From an uncultured Oscillospiraceae bacterium (GTDB taxonomy: Bacteria > Bacillota > Clostridia > Oscillospirales > Ruminococcaceae), in contig CABUEI010000011.1 of the NCBI GenBank assembly GCA_902490585.1, positions 1 through 60,757 of the forward strand: a stretch of 60,757 nt of DNA, read 5' to 3'. The translations under genes and the position numbers were made by a program. The notes under the pieces were generated by a model, which had not been told where the DNA came from, ran no database searches, and worked only from the letters and a program-made list of their open reading frames with translations. Below are positions 16,131 to 25,057 of this stretch, one piece after another. The stretch's first letter is position 1; every line of letters begins with the position of its first letter.

Positions 16131-17762
16131 ATGGCGTCTGAAAAAATGACGGTTGCAAGAGCTATGGTAAAGGCTCTCGAGGCGGAGGGTATAACAACGG
16201 TATTCGGTTATCCGGGTGCGGCTATCTGTCCGTTTTATGATGAGCTTATAAGCTCGGGTATACGCCATGTGCTTGTACGCCATGAGGTAAACGGCGGACA
16301 CGCCGCAAGCGGTTATGCCCGTATGACAGGAAAGCCTGCCGTTGCAATAGCAACATCGGGACCGGGTGCGACAAACCTTATTACAGCAATCGCTACCGCC
16401 CACATGGACAGCATACCGATGGTACTTATCACGGGACAGGTAAGTTGTGAACAGATAGGACGTGACGTTTTCCAGGAGGCAGATATCACAGGTTCGGCTG
16501 AGCCTTTTGTAAAGCACAGCTACCTTGTGAAAAATCCCGAGGAAATGCCCGTTATCTTCAAAAACGCATTTTACATTGCAGGTTCGGGCAGACCCGGTCC
16601 TGTACTTATAGATATGCCTTTTGACGTACAGAAGGCAGTGATTGATTTTGAATATCCCGAAACGGTAGATATACGCTCATATAAACCCAGTGTTCAGGGC
16701 AACAAGCTCCAGATAAAGCGTGCGATAGCCGCTATCGAAAAGAGCAAAAAGCCTCTTATCTGCGCAGGTGGCGGTATATTTACGGCAGGTGCGGAAAATC
16801 TGCTCAGACAGTTCATGCAGCTTACAGATATACCCGTTGTAAATACGATGATGGGTATGAGCAGTGTACCGGCTGACGATCCGCTGTTCTACGGAATGAT
16901 AGGTATGCACGGTGTAAAGAGTGCAAACTACGCTATCAACAACTGTGATTTGCTGATACTTCTCGGTGCGAGAGTAGGCGACAGAGCGGTTACGGCAATC
17001 AGCAGACTTGAGGGTGCAACGGTAATACACATAGACGTTGACCCTGCCGAAATAGGCAAGAACCTTGCCGCAACGATACCGGTTGTAGGCGATGTAAAGA
17101 ATATACTCGAACAGCTTATAGACTGTGCTCAGAATTATGACCATTACGACTGGAAACAGGAGCTCAATGAGATAAGAAAGACACAGGACAAGCCGATAGA
17201 AGCAGAGCCCGAGGGCTGTGTAAACCCCAAGGCGTTCATCAGACTTCTCGGACAGAAGCTTCCGGACAACTCCGTAGTAAGTGCCGACGTAGGACAGAAC
17301 CAGATATGGACTGTCAACAACATAGGGCTTAAAAACGGAAGATTCATAACATCGGGCGGTATGGGAACAATGGGTTACTCCGTTCCTGCGGCACTCGGTG
17401 CAAAGGCGGCCCGTCCCGACAGCGAGGTAGTGGCAATATGCGGCGACGGAAGTTTCCAGATGCAGTTCATGGAGCTTGCAACAATGATACAGCATGACAT
17501 TGCGGTAAAGGTAATAGTCATGACCAACAACCGTTTAGGTATGGTAAGAGAACTTCAGACAAACGGTTACGACAACAGACTGACGGCGGTATTCCTTGAC
17601 GGAAGTCCCGATTTCATAAAGCTTGCGGACAGCTACGGCATACCTGCAAAAAAAGTTACCGATATAGCCGATGCGGACAAGGCTATTGATGAGATGCTCT
17701 CATCAAAGGGCTGTTATCTGCTTGAGGTCAGAGTAGCCGAAAACGAAAAGACTATACTGTAA
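16131..17762 (+). CDS. ilvB: Acetolactate synthase, catalytic subunit
   Basis: A 543-residue ThDP enzyme that condenses two pyruvates to acetolactate, or pyruvate with 2-oxobutyrate, at the first common step of branched-chain amino acid synthesis. The N-terminal Pyr domain has GYPGAAICPFYDEL and the cofactor-activating E52 in VRHEVNGGHAA. The C-terminal domain has the thiamine diphosphate motif ICGDGSFQMQF ending in TNNRLGM. The regulatory subunit follows 11 bp later, which distinguishes it from catabolic acetolactate synthase or pyruvate oxidase relatives. Confidence 0.96.
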   Translation: MASEKMTVARAMVKALEAEGITTVFGYPGAAICPFYDELISSGIRHVLVRHEVNGGHAASGYARMTGKPAVAIATSGPGATNLITAIATAHMDSIPMVLITGQVSCEQIGRDVFQEADITGSAEPFVKHSYLVKNPEEMPVIFKNAFYIAGSGRPGPVLIDMPFDVQKAVIDFEYPETVDIRSYKPSVQGNKLQIKRAIAAIEKSKKPLICAGGGIFTAGAENLLRQFMQLTDIPVVNTMMGMSSVPADDPLFYGMIGMHGVKSANYAINNCDLLILLGARVGDRAVTAISRLEGATVIHIDVDPAEIGKNLAATIPVVGDVKNILEQLIDCAQNYDHYDWKQELNEIRKTQDKPIEAEPEGCVNPKAFIRLLGQKLPDNSVVSADVGQNQIWTVNNIGLKNGRFITSGGMGTMGYSVPAALGAKAARPDSEVVAICGDGSFQMQFMELATMIQHDIAVKVIVMTNNRLGMVRELQTNGYDNRLTAVFLDGSPDFIKLADSYGIPAKKVTDIADADKAIDEMLSSKGCYLLEVRVAENEKTIL

Positions 17763-17773
17763 AGGGTGAGCCT

Positions 17774-18265
17774 ATGAAGCATACTATATCAATACTTGTA
17801 GAAAACCATGCAGGTGTTCTCGCAAGAGTTGCGGGACTTTTCGCAAGACGTGGTTTCAATATAGACAGCCTTGCGGTAGGCGTTACGGAGGACGAGAAGA
17901 TCTCCCGTATAACAATTATCGCAGACGGAACGGCATATACCTTGGAGCAGATCGAAAAACAGCTCAACAAGCTGATAGACGTTATAAAAGTACGTCATCT
18001 GCCTGCCGAGGAGCTTTTATCAAGAGAACTCGTTCTTATAAAGGTAGCTTGTCTGCCGTCACAGAGGGCTGAACTTATCTCGCTTGCCGAGATAGCAAAA
18101 GCAAAAATTTCCGACATAACGGTAAATACGATGACGCTTGAATTATCCGACAGCGTTCCCCGTATAAAGACGTTTGAGGAACTTTTACGTCCGTACGGAA
18201 TAAAGGAAACTGTCCGTACAGGCTCAATAGCAATGCAAAAAGGCGGGGCTTCTATGAAGCTGTAA
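17774..18265 (+). CDS. ilvN: Acetolactate synthase, regulatory subunit
   Basis: A 163-residue small subunit with an N-terminal ACT domain (ISILVENHAGVLARVAGLF, then FNIDSLAVG) that binds valine in this family, and a C-terminal IlvN domain (about 80-160). The length is standard for IlvH/IlvN. It is translated from an ATG 11 bp after ilvB. It stabilises and feedback-regulates the catalytic subunit. Confidence 0.95.
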   Translation: MKHTISILVENHAGVLARVAGLFARRGFNIDSLAVGVTEDEKISRITIIADGTAYTLEQIEKQLNKLIDVIKVRHLPAEELLSRELVLIKVACLPSQRAELISLAEIAKAKISDITVNTMTLELSDSVPRIKTFEELLRPYGIKETVRTGSIAMQKGGASMKL

Positions 18266-18326
18266 AAGCCACGCTTTAATATACGGAGCAAAAACTCCGA
18301 AAACAAATTTAAAGGAGATCTTTAAA

Positions 18327-19364
18327 ATGGCAAAACTTTATCATCAGGAAGACTGCAACCTTTCTCTGCTCGATGGCAAGACAGTTGCAATAATCGGTTA
18401 CGGCAGCCAGGGACACGCACACGCTCTTAACTTAAAGGACAGCGGCGTTAAGGTAATCATCGGTCTTTACAACGGCTCAAAGTCATGGGCTAAGGCTGAG
18501 GCAGCAGGTTTTGAAGTATACACAGCAGCAGAGGCAGCAGCTAAGGCTGACATCATCATGATCCTTATCAACGATGAAAGACAGGCTGACCTTTACAAGC
18601 AGAGCATCGAGCCCAACCTCACAGCAGGTAAGACACTCGCATTCGCTCACGGCTTCAACATCCACTTCGGTCAGATCGTACCTCCCAAAGACGTTGACGT
18701 TATCATGGTTGCTCCTAAGGGACCGGGTCACACAGTACGTTCAGAGTACACAATCGGCAGAGGTGTTCCCTGCTTAGTTGCAGTTCACCAGGACGCTACA
18801 GGCAGAGCACTTGACACAGGTCTTGCTTATGCCGCAGGTATCGGTGGTTCAAGAGCCGGCGTACTTATGACAACATTCAAGATGGAAACTGAAACTGACC
18901 TCTTCGGCGAACAGTGCGTTCTCTGCGGCGGTGTTACAGCCTTAATGAAGGCAGGTTTCGAGACTCTGGTTGAAGCAGGTTACGATCCTCAGAACGCTTA
19001 CTTCGAGTGCATCCACGAGATGAAGCTTATCGTTGACCTTATCTACAAGGGCGGTTTCCAGATGATGAGATACTCTATCTCTGATACAGCTGAGTTCGGT
19101 GACTACGAAGTTGGTAAGAGACTTATCACAGACGAAACAAAGAAGGAAATGAAGAAGGTTCTCGGCGAGATCCAGGACGGTACATTCGCACGCAACTGGA
19201 TCATGGAGAACAAGATGGGCCGTTCACACTTCAACGCTGTAAGACGTATCGAAGGCGAACAGCAGCTTGAACAGGTTGGTAAGGAAATCCGTAAGCTGTA
19301 TGCATGGAATGATGATGCAGGCAAGTCTATGGATGAAATTGCAGACGCTAAGTTCAGCAAGTAA
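18327..19364 (+). CDS. ilvC: Ketol-acid reductoisomerase, class I
   Basis: A 345-residue enzyme converting acetolactate to dihydroxyisovalerate with Mg and NAD(P)H. The Rossmann motif is IIGYGSQGHAHALNL. The KARI domain has the metal-binding ETDLFGEQ block and ECIHEMKLIVDLIY. The cofactor loop reads GLYNGSKSW: the first residue, often Arg in NADPH-specific enzymes, is Tyr here. Codon use is strongly biased to AAG, TTC and CTC compared with ilvB, fitting high expression. AAAGGAG precedes the ATG, and a strong terminator ends the operon. Confidence 0.96.
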   Translation: MAKLYHQEDCNLSLLDGKTVAIIGYGSQGHAHALNLKDSGVKVIIGLYNGSKSWAKAEAAGFEVYTAAEAAAKADIIMILINDERQADLYKQSIEPNLTAGKTLAFAHGFNIHFGQIVPPKDVDVIMVAPKGPGHTVRSEYTIGRGVPCLVAVHQDATGRALDTGLAYAAGIGGSRAGVLMTTFKMETETDLFGEQCVLCGGVTALMKAGFETLVEAGYDPQNAYFECIHEMKLIVDLIYKGGFQMMRYSISDTAEFGDYEVGKRLITDETKKEMKKVLGEIQDGTFARNWIMENKMGRSHFNAVRRIEGEQQLEQVGKEIRKLYAWNDDAGKSMDEIADAKFSK

Positions 19365-19399
19365 TCCTTCTGTTTTCTAAACAAGGATATTATAAAACG

Positions 19400-19433
19400 A
19401 CCGCCGTACAGAGATGTACGGCGGTTTTTTTGT
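19400..19433 (+). terminator. Terminator of ilvBNC
   Basis: An 11-bp perfect stem ACCGCCGTACA / TGTACGGCGGT with a GAGA loop, followed by a long T tract. Confidence 0.92.
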
Positions 19434-19446
19434 TTGTTGCCGGCGC

Positions 19447-19524
19447 ACTTGCAAAATCATGCGAGAATATCGGCTTTATTTACAACCCCGTATACTTGCA
19501 AAATCACGCAGGATATAGTATAAT
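19447..19524 (+). promoter_or_regulatory. lon promoter with duplicated upstream box
   Basis: The promoter is TTGCAA (19496-19501), 17 bp, TATAAT (19519-19524). The stretch ACTTGCAAAATCACGCAG around its -35 is a near copy of ACTTGCAAAATCATGCGAG about 47 bp upstream (from 19448), which has no -10. No CtsR-type heptad pair or CIRCE element is visible. Confidence 0.65.
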
Positions 19525-19595
19525 AATAAGACCCCCTCATAACAAAGATAAATCAGAAAGATATAGAACAGAACTACAGGAAAGGACAGACGAAT

Positions 19596-22013
19596 ATGAA
19601 AAATCAACATATAACAATACCGGCACTTGCGCTCCGTGGACTTGTAATATTTCCGGAAATGATACTGCACTTTGACGTAGCGAGAGAACGCTCGATAAGC
19701 GCCGTTGAAGAAGCAATAGAAAACAACGAAAGAAAGATATTCCTTGTAACACAGATCGACGAAGATATTGACGAGGTTACAGCGGATAATCTCTACAAGA
19801 CAGGCGTGGTTGCCGAAATAAGACAGACACTCAACACTCCAGACGGGGCAAGACGTGTGCTTGTACAGGGACTTTATGCCGCAAAGCTGTGTGAAATAAC
19901 ACAGGAAGAACCGTATCTTATTGCGGATATCACACCTATGCCTAAGCTCAGCGATACGCTCACAGCCGCTGAGAAAACGGCTTTTGTGCGTACTATCAAT
20001 AATGAATTCAGACAGTACAGCGAAATGTCACCCAGAATGCCTATTGAACTTTACCGTGGCATAATCGGCGAAAAGGATCTGTCAAGACTTATCGACCTTA
20101 TTGTTTTCAACGTATATTTAAGAGTTGAAGACAAGCAGGCTCTTCTCTCCTGTCTGTCACTGCGTAAGCGTGCGGAACTGCTTGTAAAGTTCCTTGCAAA
20201 AGAAGTTGACATTGTACGTCTTGAGCAGGATATAAACGAAGAAGTAAAAGAAGCGCTCGACAAAAATCAGCGTGAATTCTATCTGCGTGAACAGATGAGA
20301 GCTATCTCACGCCAGCTCGGCGACAGCGACGATCCGCAGTCGGAAGCATTTGAGTATATGGACAGAATTGACGAGTGCGGTTTTGACGAGGACACGGAAG
20401 AAAAGCTCATAAAAGAGTGCGAAAAGCTGATGCACCTCTCTCCCGGCTCTCAGGAGGCGGCTGTCGTAAGAACATATCTCGACACCGTACTTGATATGCC
20501 GTGGAACGTGTATACACACGGTAAGACGGATATTGCAAAGGCTGAAAAGCAGCTTGACCGTGACCACTACGGTATGAAGAAGGTCAAGGAGCGTATTCTT
20601 GAAATAGTAGCACTCAATCAGTGGAAGGACGCCGACAAGAAAGGGCAGATAATCTGCCTTGTAGGTCCTCCCGGAGTCGGTAAAACATCGGTTGCAAAGT
20701 CAATCGCTACTGCACTCGGCAGAAAGTACGCAAGAGTTTCGCTCGGCGGTGTGCGTGACGAGGCTGATATAAGAGGACACAGAAAGACATACATAGGCGC
20801 AATGCCCGGACGTATTGTCAATGCACTCAAGCAGGCGAAGTCGATGAACCCCGTTATTCTGTTTGATGAGATCGACAAGATGGGAACAGACTATAAGGGC
20901 GACCCCGCAAGTGCTATGCTTGAGGTTCTCGACAGCGAGCAGAACGTAGCATTCAGGGATCACTACCTTGAGATACCGATAGATTTAAGCGAGGTACTGT
21001 TCATCACAACGGCAAACACGCTTGATACTATCCCTGCTCCCCTGCTCGACAGAATGGATATAATCGAGCTTGGCAGTTACACAAGAGAAGAAAAGTTCCA
21101 TATTGCAAAGGAACACCTTGTACCGAAACAGCTTAAAAAGCACGGTATCAAGTCGCAGGTACACTTTGCAAACGATGCTATATACTCGATAATCGACTTC
21201 TACACTAAAGAAGCAGGCGTCAGAAAGCTTGAAAGAAGCATTGCTAAAATCTGCCGTATGACGCTGAAGAAGCTTGCATCGGGCGAGGCCGAGAAAATCA
21301 ATATCAAGGCTAAGGATATTGAAGGCTATCTCGGTGCAAGAAAATATACGGGTGAAACGATTTCAAAGCAGGATGAGATCGGTGCTGTAAACGGTCTTGC
21401 ATGGACTTCTGTCGGCGGTACTCTTTTACCGCTTGAAGTGCTTGTAATGGAAGGCACCGGCAAGATTGAGCTTACGGGCTCGCTCGGTGATGTCATGAAA
21501 GAGTCTGCAAAGATCGCAGTCAGCCTTACACGTTCACTCTCACGCAAGTATGAGATTGATCCTGACTTCTACAAGAACAAGGATATTCATATCCACGCTC
21601 CCGAGGGTGCTGTGCCTAAGGACGGACCCTCTGCCGGTGTAACTATGACTACAGCGCTTGTTTCTGCATTATCAGGTATTCCCGTACGCAGAGATGTTGC
21701 TATGACCGGTGAAATTACGCTCCGTGGCAAAGTACTGCCTATCGGCGGACTGCGTGAAAAGACAATGGCGGCATATTCCGCAGGCGTAAAGACTGTAGTT
21801 ATCCCCGATGAAAACAAAGCTGACATGAAAGAGCTTGACGAGGTTATTTTAAACAACATTAATTTCGTGCTTGCCGATAACATTGACACGGTACTGAACA
21901 CAGCACTTGTAAAATCAAATGTTACCGCAACCAAGAAGAGCAATGAAAAGCTCCCGTCAGCAAAGCCCCGTGCCGCGCGCAAGACAGGCAAGAATGCCGT
22001 AAAGGAAATATAA
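19596..22013 (+). CDS. lon: ATP-dependent Lon protease
   Basis: An 805-residue LonA protease that unfolds and degrades damaged and regulatory proteins in the cytoplasm. It has an N-terminal LON substrate-recognition domain (about 5-200), a helical linker, an AAA+ domain with Walker A GPPGVGKTS and Walker B VILFDEIDKM, and a C-terminal protease domain with the catalytic Ser in KDGPSAGVTM and the Lys in LRGKVLPIGGLREK. A short basic tail follows. AGGAAAGG precedes the ATG. It leads the lon-engB-rlmN-aroB operon. Confidence 0.96.
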   Translation: MKNQHITIPALALRGLVIFPEMILHFDVARERSISAVEEAIENNERKIFLVTQIDEDIDEVTADNLYKTGVVAEIRQTLNTPDGARRVLVQGLYAAKLCEITQEEPYLIADITPMPKLSDTLTAAEKTAFVRTINNEFRQYSEMSPRMPIELYRGIIGEKDLSRLIDLIVFNVYLRVEDKQALLSCLSLRKRAELLVKFLAKEVDIVRLEQDINEEVKEALDKNQREFYLREQMRAISRQLGDSDDPQSEAFEYMDRIDECGFDEDTEEKLIKECEKLMHLSPGSQEAAVVRTYLDTVLDMPWNVYTHGKTDIAKAEKQLDRDHYGMKKVKERILEIVALNQWKDADKKGQIICLVGPPGVGKTSVAKSIATALGRKYARVSLGGVRDEADIRGHRKTYIGAMPGRIVNALKQAKSMNPVILFDEIDKMGTDYKGDPASAMLEVLDSEQNVAFRDHYLEIPIDLSEVLFITTANTLDTIPAPLLDRMDIIELGSYTREEKFHIAKEHLVPKQLKKHGIKSQVHFANDAIYSIIDFYTKEAGVRKLERSIAKICRMTLKKLASGEAEKINIKAKDIEGYLGARKYTGETISKQDEIGAVNGLAWTSVGGTLLPLEVLVMEGTGKIELTGSLGDVMKESAKIAVSLTRSLSRKYEIDPDFYKNKDIHIHAPEGAVPKDGPSAGVTMTTALVSALSGIPVRRDVAMTGEITLRGKVLPIGGLREKTMAAYSAGVKTVVIPDENKADMKELDEVILNNINFVLADNIDTVLNTALVKSNVTATKKSNEKLPSAKPRAARKTGKNAVKEI

Positions 22014-22014
22014 C

Positions 22015-22638
22015 ATGAATTTTAACAAGGCAGAGTTTTACACCTCCTATGGTCTGTTCAGCCAGATACCGAAATCCGAAAAAGCCGAGATTGCTTTTTC
22101 GGGAAGAAGTAACGTAGGAAAATCTTCTCTGATAAACAAAATACTTAACAGAAAGTCGCTTGCCCGTGTCAGCTCTATGCCGGGCAAGACGGTGACTATC
22201 AACTTCTATTCGGTTGACAATATCTATTTTGCAGATCTGCCGGGCTATGGCTACGCTAAGGTATTAAAATCCGAGAAACAGCGCTGGGCAGGACTTGTCG
22301 AGGGCTACCTTGCCGACGACAGAAATCTGACCCTTGTGTTCCAGTTGGTCGATTTCAGACATCCGCCGACAGCGGACGATATCATGATGATAAACTTTCT
22401 TATCGACAATGAAATTCCGTTTGTAGTCGTTCTCACAAAGGCGGACAAGCTTTCAAAGAAAGAACGTTCGGAGCGCAGAAAGGCACTCATGGACGAAATC
22501 CCCTGTGCCGAGGATATTCACATGATAGAGTTTTCGGCGATGAACGGCGAGGGCGTTGAAGAGATCCGTGAAATAATTGAGGATATTGAGCAGGAAACGC
22601 TTGACGACAATTCCTATGAATCGGGAGAACAGCAGTGA
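22015..22638 (+). CDS. engB: Ribosome-assembly GTPase EngB (YsxC)
   Basis: A 207-residue TRAFAC GTPase needed for late 50S subunit assembly. The motifs are G1 SGRSNVGKSSL, G3 DLPGYG, G4 TKADKL and G5 FSAMNGEG. It starts one base after the lon stop codon, with AAGGAA inside the lon end, an arrangement known from other Firmicutes and expected to couple translation. Confidence 0.95.
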   Translation: MNFNKAEFYTSYGLFSQIPKSEKAEIAFSGRSNVGKSSLINKILNRKSLARVSSMPGKTVTINFYSVDNIYFADLPGYGYAKVLKSEKQRWAGLVEGYLADDRNLTLVFQLVDFRHPPTADDIMMINFLIDNEIPFVVVLTKADKLSKKERSERRKALMDEIPCAEDIHMIEFSAMNGEGVEEIREIIEDIEQETLDDNSYESGEQQ

Positions 22639-23663
22639 CGGACATATATTCACTGACTTATGAACAGGCTGAACGGTTACTGACCGAAAACGGCTTCAGA
22701 ACAACACAGTGCGTCAATATTTTCCGTGATATTTACAAACGCAGAGCGACAAGCTTTGACAAAATGACGCTGACATCAGCCGACATAAAAGCACTTTTAT
22801 CCGACAGGCTTTTCTTCGGAAAGTTAAAAATTGACGAGATATTACAATCTGTAGATACAGTCAAGTATCTTTTTGAGCTGTCGGACGGGTGTAAGGTCGA
22901 AACAGTGCTTATGCGGCAGAAGTTCGGCAACAGTATCTGTATCTCAACGCAGAGCGGTTGCAACATGGGCTGTAAGTTCTGTTGCAGCGGAAAGCTGAAA
23001 AAACAGCGTGATCTCACCGCAGGAGAGATGATAAATCAGATACTTACTGTCGAAAAACATCAAAATATAACGATTAGTAATATAACTGTTATGGGTATCG
23101 GAGAACCGTTTGACAATTACGATGCACTGTGTGATTTTATTGATATTGCCACTGTCCCCGGTGGAATTGAAACGGGAACAAAGCATATAACTGTTTCAAC
23201 CTGCGGACTGTGTGACAAGATGAAAATGTTCGCCGAGCGTAAAGAGCCATGCAATCTTGCGGTAAGTCTGCACGCTCCGAATGATGAAATCAGAAACACG
23301 CTTATGCCGGTGAACCATAAATACGGCATATCCGAGGTTATAAAATCGGCTAAGTATTATGCAGAGCGTACAAACCGCAAGGTTCTGCTTGAATACATAA
23401 TGCTTGACGGGATCAACGACAGCAGGGAAAATGCACGACAGTTAGCGATGCTTATCGGTGACGCAAGGCTGTTCGTAAACCTGATACCGTACAATCCCTC
23501 CCCCGACAGCGAGTTTAAAAGAAGCAGTGAGGAAAACATCACATCATTCTATGATGAGCTGAAAAAGAACAAGATAAACGTTACAAGACGAAAAGAGTTC
23601 GGCACAGAGTTATCCGCCGCCTGCGGTCAGCTCAGAAGTGACAGAATAACAGGCAACAAGTGA
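22635..23663 (+). CDS. rlmN: 23S rRNA (adenine2503-C2) methyltransferase RlmN
   Basis: A 342-residue radical-SAM enzyme. The cluster cysteines are in the GCNMGCKFC motif. The two accessory cysteines expected of RlmN are present: one in SICISTQ just before the cluster motif and one in the C-terminal AACGQL. It methylates A2503 of 23S rRNA and A37 of some tRNAs. A Cfr-type resistance role is less likely in this housekeeping operon. It starts with GTG overlapping the engB stop (GTGA). Confidence 0.93.
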   Translation: MTDIYSLTYEQAERLLTENGFRTTQCVNIFRDIYKRRATSFDKMTLTSADIKALLSDRLFFGKLKIDEILQSVDTVKYLFELSDGCKVETVLMRQKFGNSICISTQSGCNMGCKFCCSGKLKKQRDLTAGEMINQILTVEKHQNITISNITVMGIGEPFDNYDALCDFIDIATVPGGIETGTKHITVSTCGLCDKMKMFAERKEPCNLAVSLHAPNDEIRNTLMPVNHKYGISEVIKSAKYYAERTNRKVLLEYIMLDGINDSRENARQLAMLIGDARLFVNLIPYNPSPDSEFKRSSEENITSFYDELKKNKINVTRRKEFGTELSAACGQLRSDRITGNK

Positions 23664-23675
23664 GAGGAATAACAG

Positions 23676-24785
23676 ATGAAATTTTACTGTGAACTTAAAA
23701 AGGTAGTAGACGACTCATACGATATCGAAATCGGCAGAGGTCTTTCAGACACACTGATAAACGATATAAAAAACGGACTTTGCGGTAAGATAAAGAAGTT
23801 TGCCGTTGTGACCGACAGCATTGTTGAGCCGCTCTATGCCAAGGGAATATACGACAAACTTATTGCGGCAGGCTACAGTGCCGATATGTTTGTTATCCCC
23901 GAGGGTGAAAAGTCAAAGACGAGAGCTATGAAAGAGTTTGTAGAGGATGCAATGCTTGAAAAGGGCTATCGCCGTGACTGCTGTGTTATCGCAGTGGGCG
24001 GCGGTGTTGTGAGCGATCTTGCAGGATTTGTTGCAGGTACATTCGGCAGAGGTGTTCCGTTTATAAACTACGCTACTACTCTGCTTGCCGCCGCTGACGC
24101 ATCGGTAGGCGGAAAGACAGCAGTTGATACTCCTCTTGCGACCAATCTTATTGGACTTTTCAATCAGCCTGAAAAGGTATATCTTGATATCGAAACATGG
24201 AAAACGCTCCCCGAAAGACAGCTTTCAAGCGGACTTGCCGAAACGATAAAGCACGCCTGCCTTGCGGACAGCGAGATGTTCGGTTATCTTGAAAAGAACA
24301 TTGAAAAGATACTTGTAAACGACAAGGAAGCCTGCGAATACATAGCGGAGCACAACTGTGCTGTAAAGTACAAGGTTGTAATGAAAGACGAGCGTGAATC
24401 GGGTCTGCGTGAGGTGCTGAACCTCGGTCACACTGTCGGCAGAGCGATCGAAACAGTCAGTGACTACCGACTTCTGCACGGTGAAGCGGTATCAATCGGA
24501 CTTATCGCACAGGCAAAGCTCGGTGAAAAATACGGTTATATTTCACACGAAAACGTACAGCGTGTGATAAACCTCTGTGAGCGTGCAAAGCTCCCCGTGT
24601 CAATTCCCGATTACATTGATAAATCCGCACTTGTGAAAAAGCTGTATACGGATAAAAAGGTCCGTGACGGCAAGCTCAGAATGGTATTCCAGAAGGAAAT
24701 CGGTGAGGTAATGTGCTTTGGTGATAATGATTACGCAAAGAAGATTACAGAACCGGAGATTGCGGAAGTTATAAATGAAATGTAA
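23676..24785 (+). CDS. aroB: 3-dehydroquinate synthase
   Basis: A 369-residue enzyme of the shikimate pathway that converts DAHP to 3-dehydroquinate using NAD and a divalent metal. Seen are the NAD-binding VIAVGGGVVSDLAGFVA, the TTLLAAADASVGGKT substrate loop, and metal-ligand histidines in NLGHTVGRAIE and LLHGEAVSIG. It is the last gene of the lon operon, 12 bp after rlmN, which is an unusual place for an aromatic biosynthesis gene. No other aro genes are in the window. Confidence 0.95.
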   Translation: MKFYCELKKVVDDSYDIEIGRGLSDTLINDIKNGLCGKIKKFAVVTDSIVEPLYAKGIYDKLIAAGYSADMFVIPEGEKSKTRAMKEFVEDAMLEKGYRRDCCVIAVGGGVVSDLAGFVAGTFGRGVPFINYATTLLAAADASVGGKTAVDTPLATNLIGLFNQPEKVYLDIETWKTLPERQLSSGLAETIKHACLADSEMFGYLEKNIEKILVNDKEACEYIAEHNCAVKYKVVMKDERESGLREVLNLGHTVGRAIETVSDYRLLHGEAVSIGLIAQAKLGEKYGYISHENVQRVINLCERAKLPVSIPDYIDKSALVKKLYTDKKVRDGKLRMVFQKEIGEVMCFGDNDYAKKITEPEIAEVINEM

Positions 24786-24789
24786 AATC

Positions 24790-24820
24790 AGCCTGCACAG
24801 ATTGAAATGTGCAGGCTTTA
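24790..24820 (+). terminator. Terminator of the lon-aroB operon
   Basis: A 10-bp stem AGCCTGCACA / TGTGCAGGCT with an 8-nt loop, followed by a TTTAATTTT tract. Confidence 0.82.
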
Positions 24821-25010
24821 ATTTTAAATTTTGAGGTTAAATTTAAAATTTTCGATGTATTTTTTAAAATTATGAGGACAATTTTAAAATTTTAAAATTT
24901 ATAGCTGAATTTTTAAAATTACTGTCCTATTTTTTTAATTTTGTCATTATTTTTTTAAAATTGTACGCATAATTTTAAATTTCAAGTGAAAATTAATTAT
25001 AAAAAAACAA
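24818..25010. repeat. Array of A/T-only palindromic blocks
   Basis: About 190 bp in which eight blocks built from TTTTAAAATT-like sequences (10-21 bp, all A/T) alternate with short spacers of 4-9 bp holding nearly all the G and C (for example GAGG, CGATGTA, ATAGCTGA, CTGTCCTA, GTACGCAT). It lies exactly between the terminators of two convergent operons. It has no coding potential. Confidence 0.7.
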
Positions 25011-25011
25011 A

Positions 25012-25040
25012 CCTGCACGAACAAAACCGATCCGTGCAGG
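25012..25040 (-). terminator. Terminator of the HD hydrolase gene
   Basis: An 8-bp stem CCTGCACG / CGTGCAGG. On the minus strand it is followed by TTTGTTTTTTT. Its stem shares the CCTGCAC core with the aroB terminator on the other side of the A/T array. Confidence 0.82.
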
Positions 25041-25057
25041 CTTTTACTATATTCATA

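Noticed and set aside
22635..23663. Cfr-type antibiotic resistance methyltransferase
   Set aside because: The housekeeping operon and full set of RlmN cysteines favour RlmN; nothing suggests a mobile context.
24818..25010. CRISPR or origin of replication in the A/T block array
   Set aside because: Blocks are variable in length and A/T only, spacers are 4-9 bp, and no DnaA-box cluster or cas/dnaA gene is nearby.
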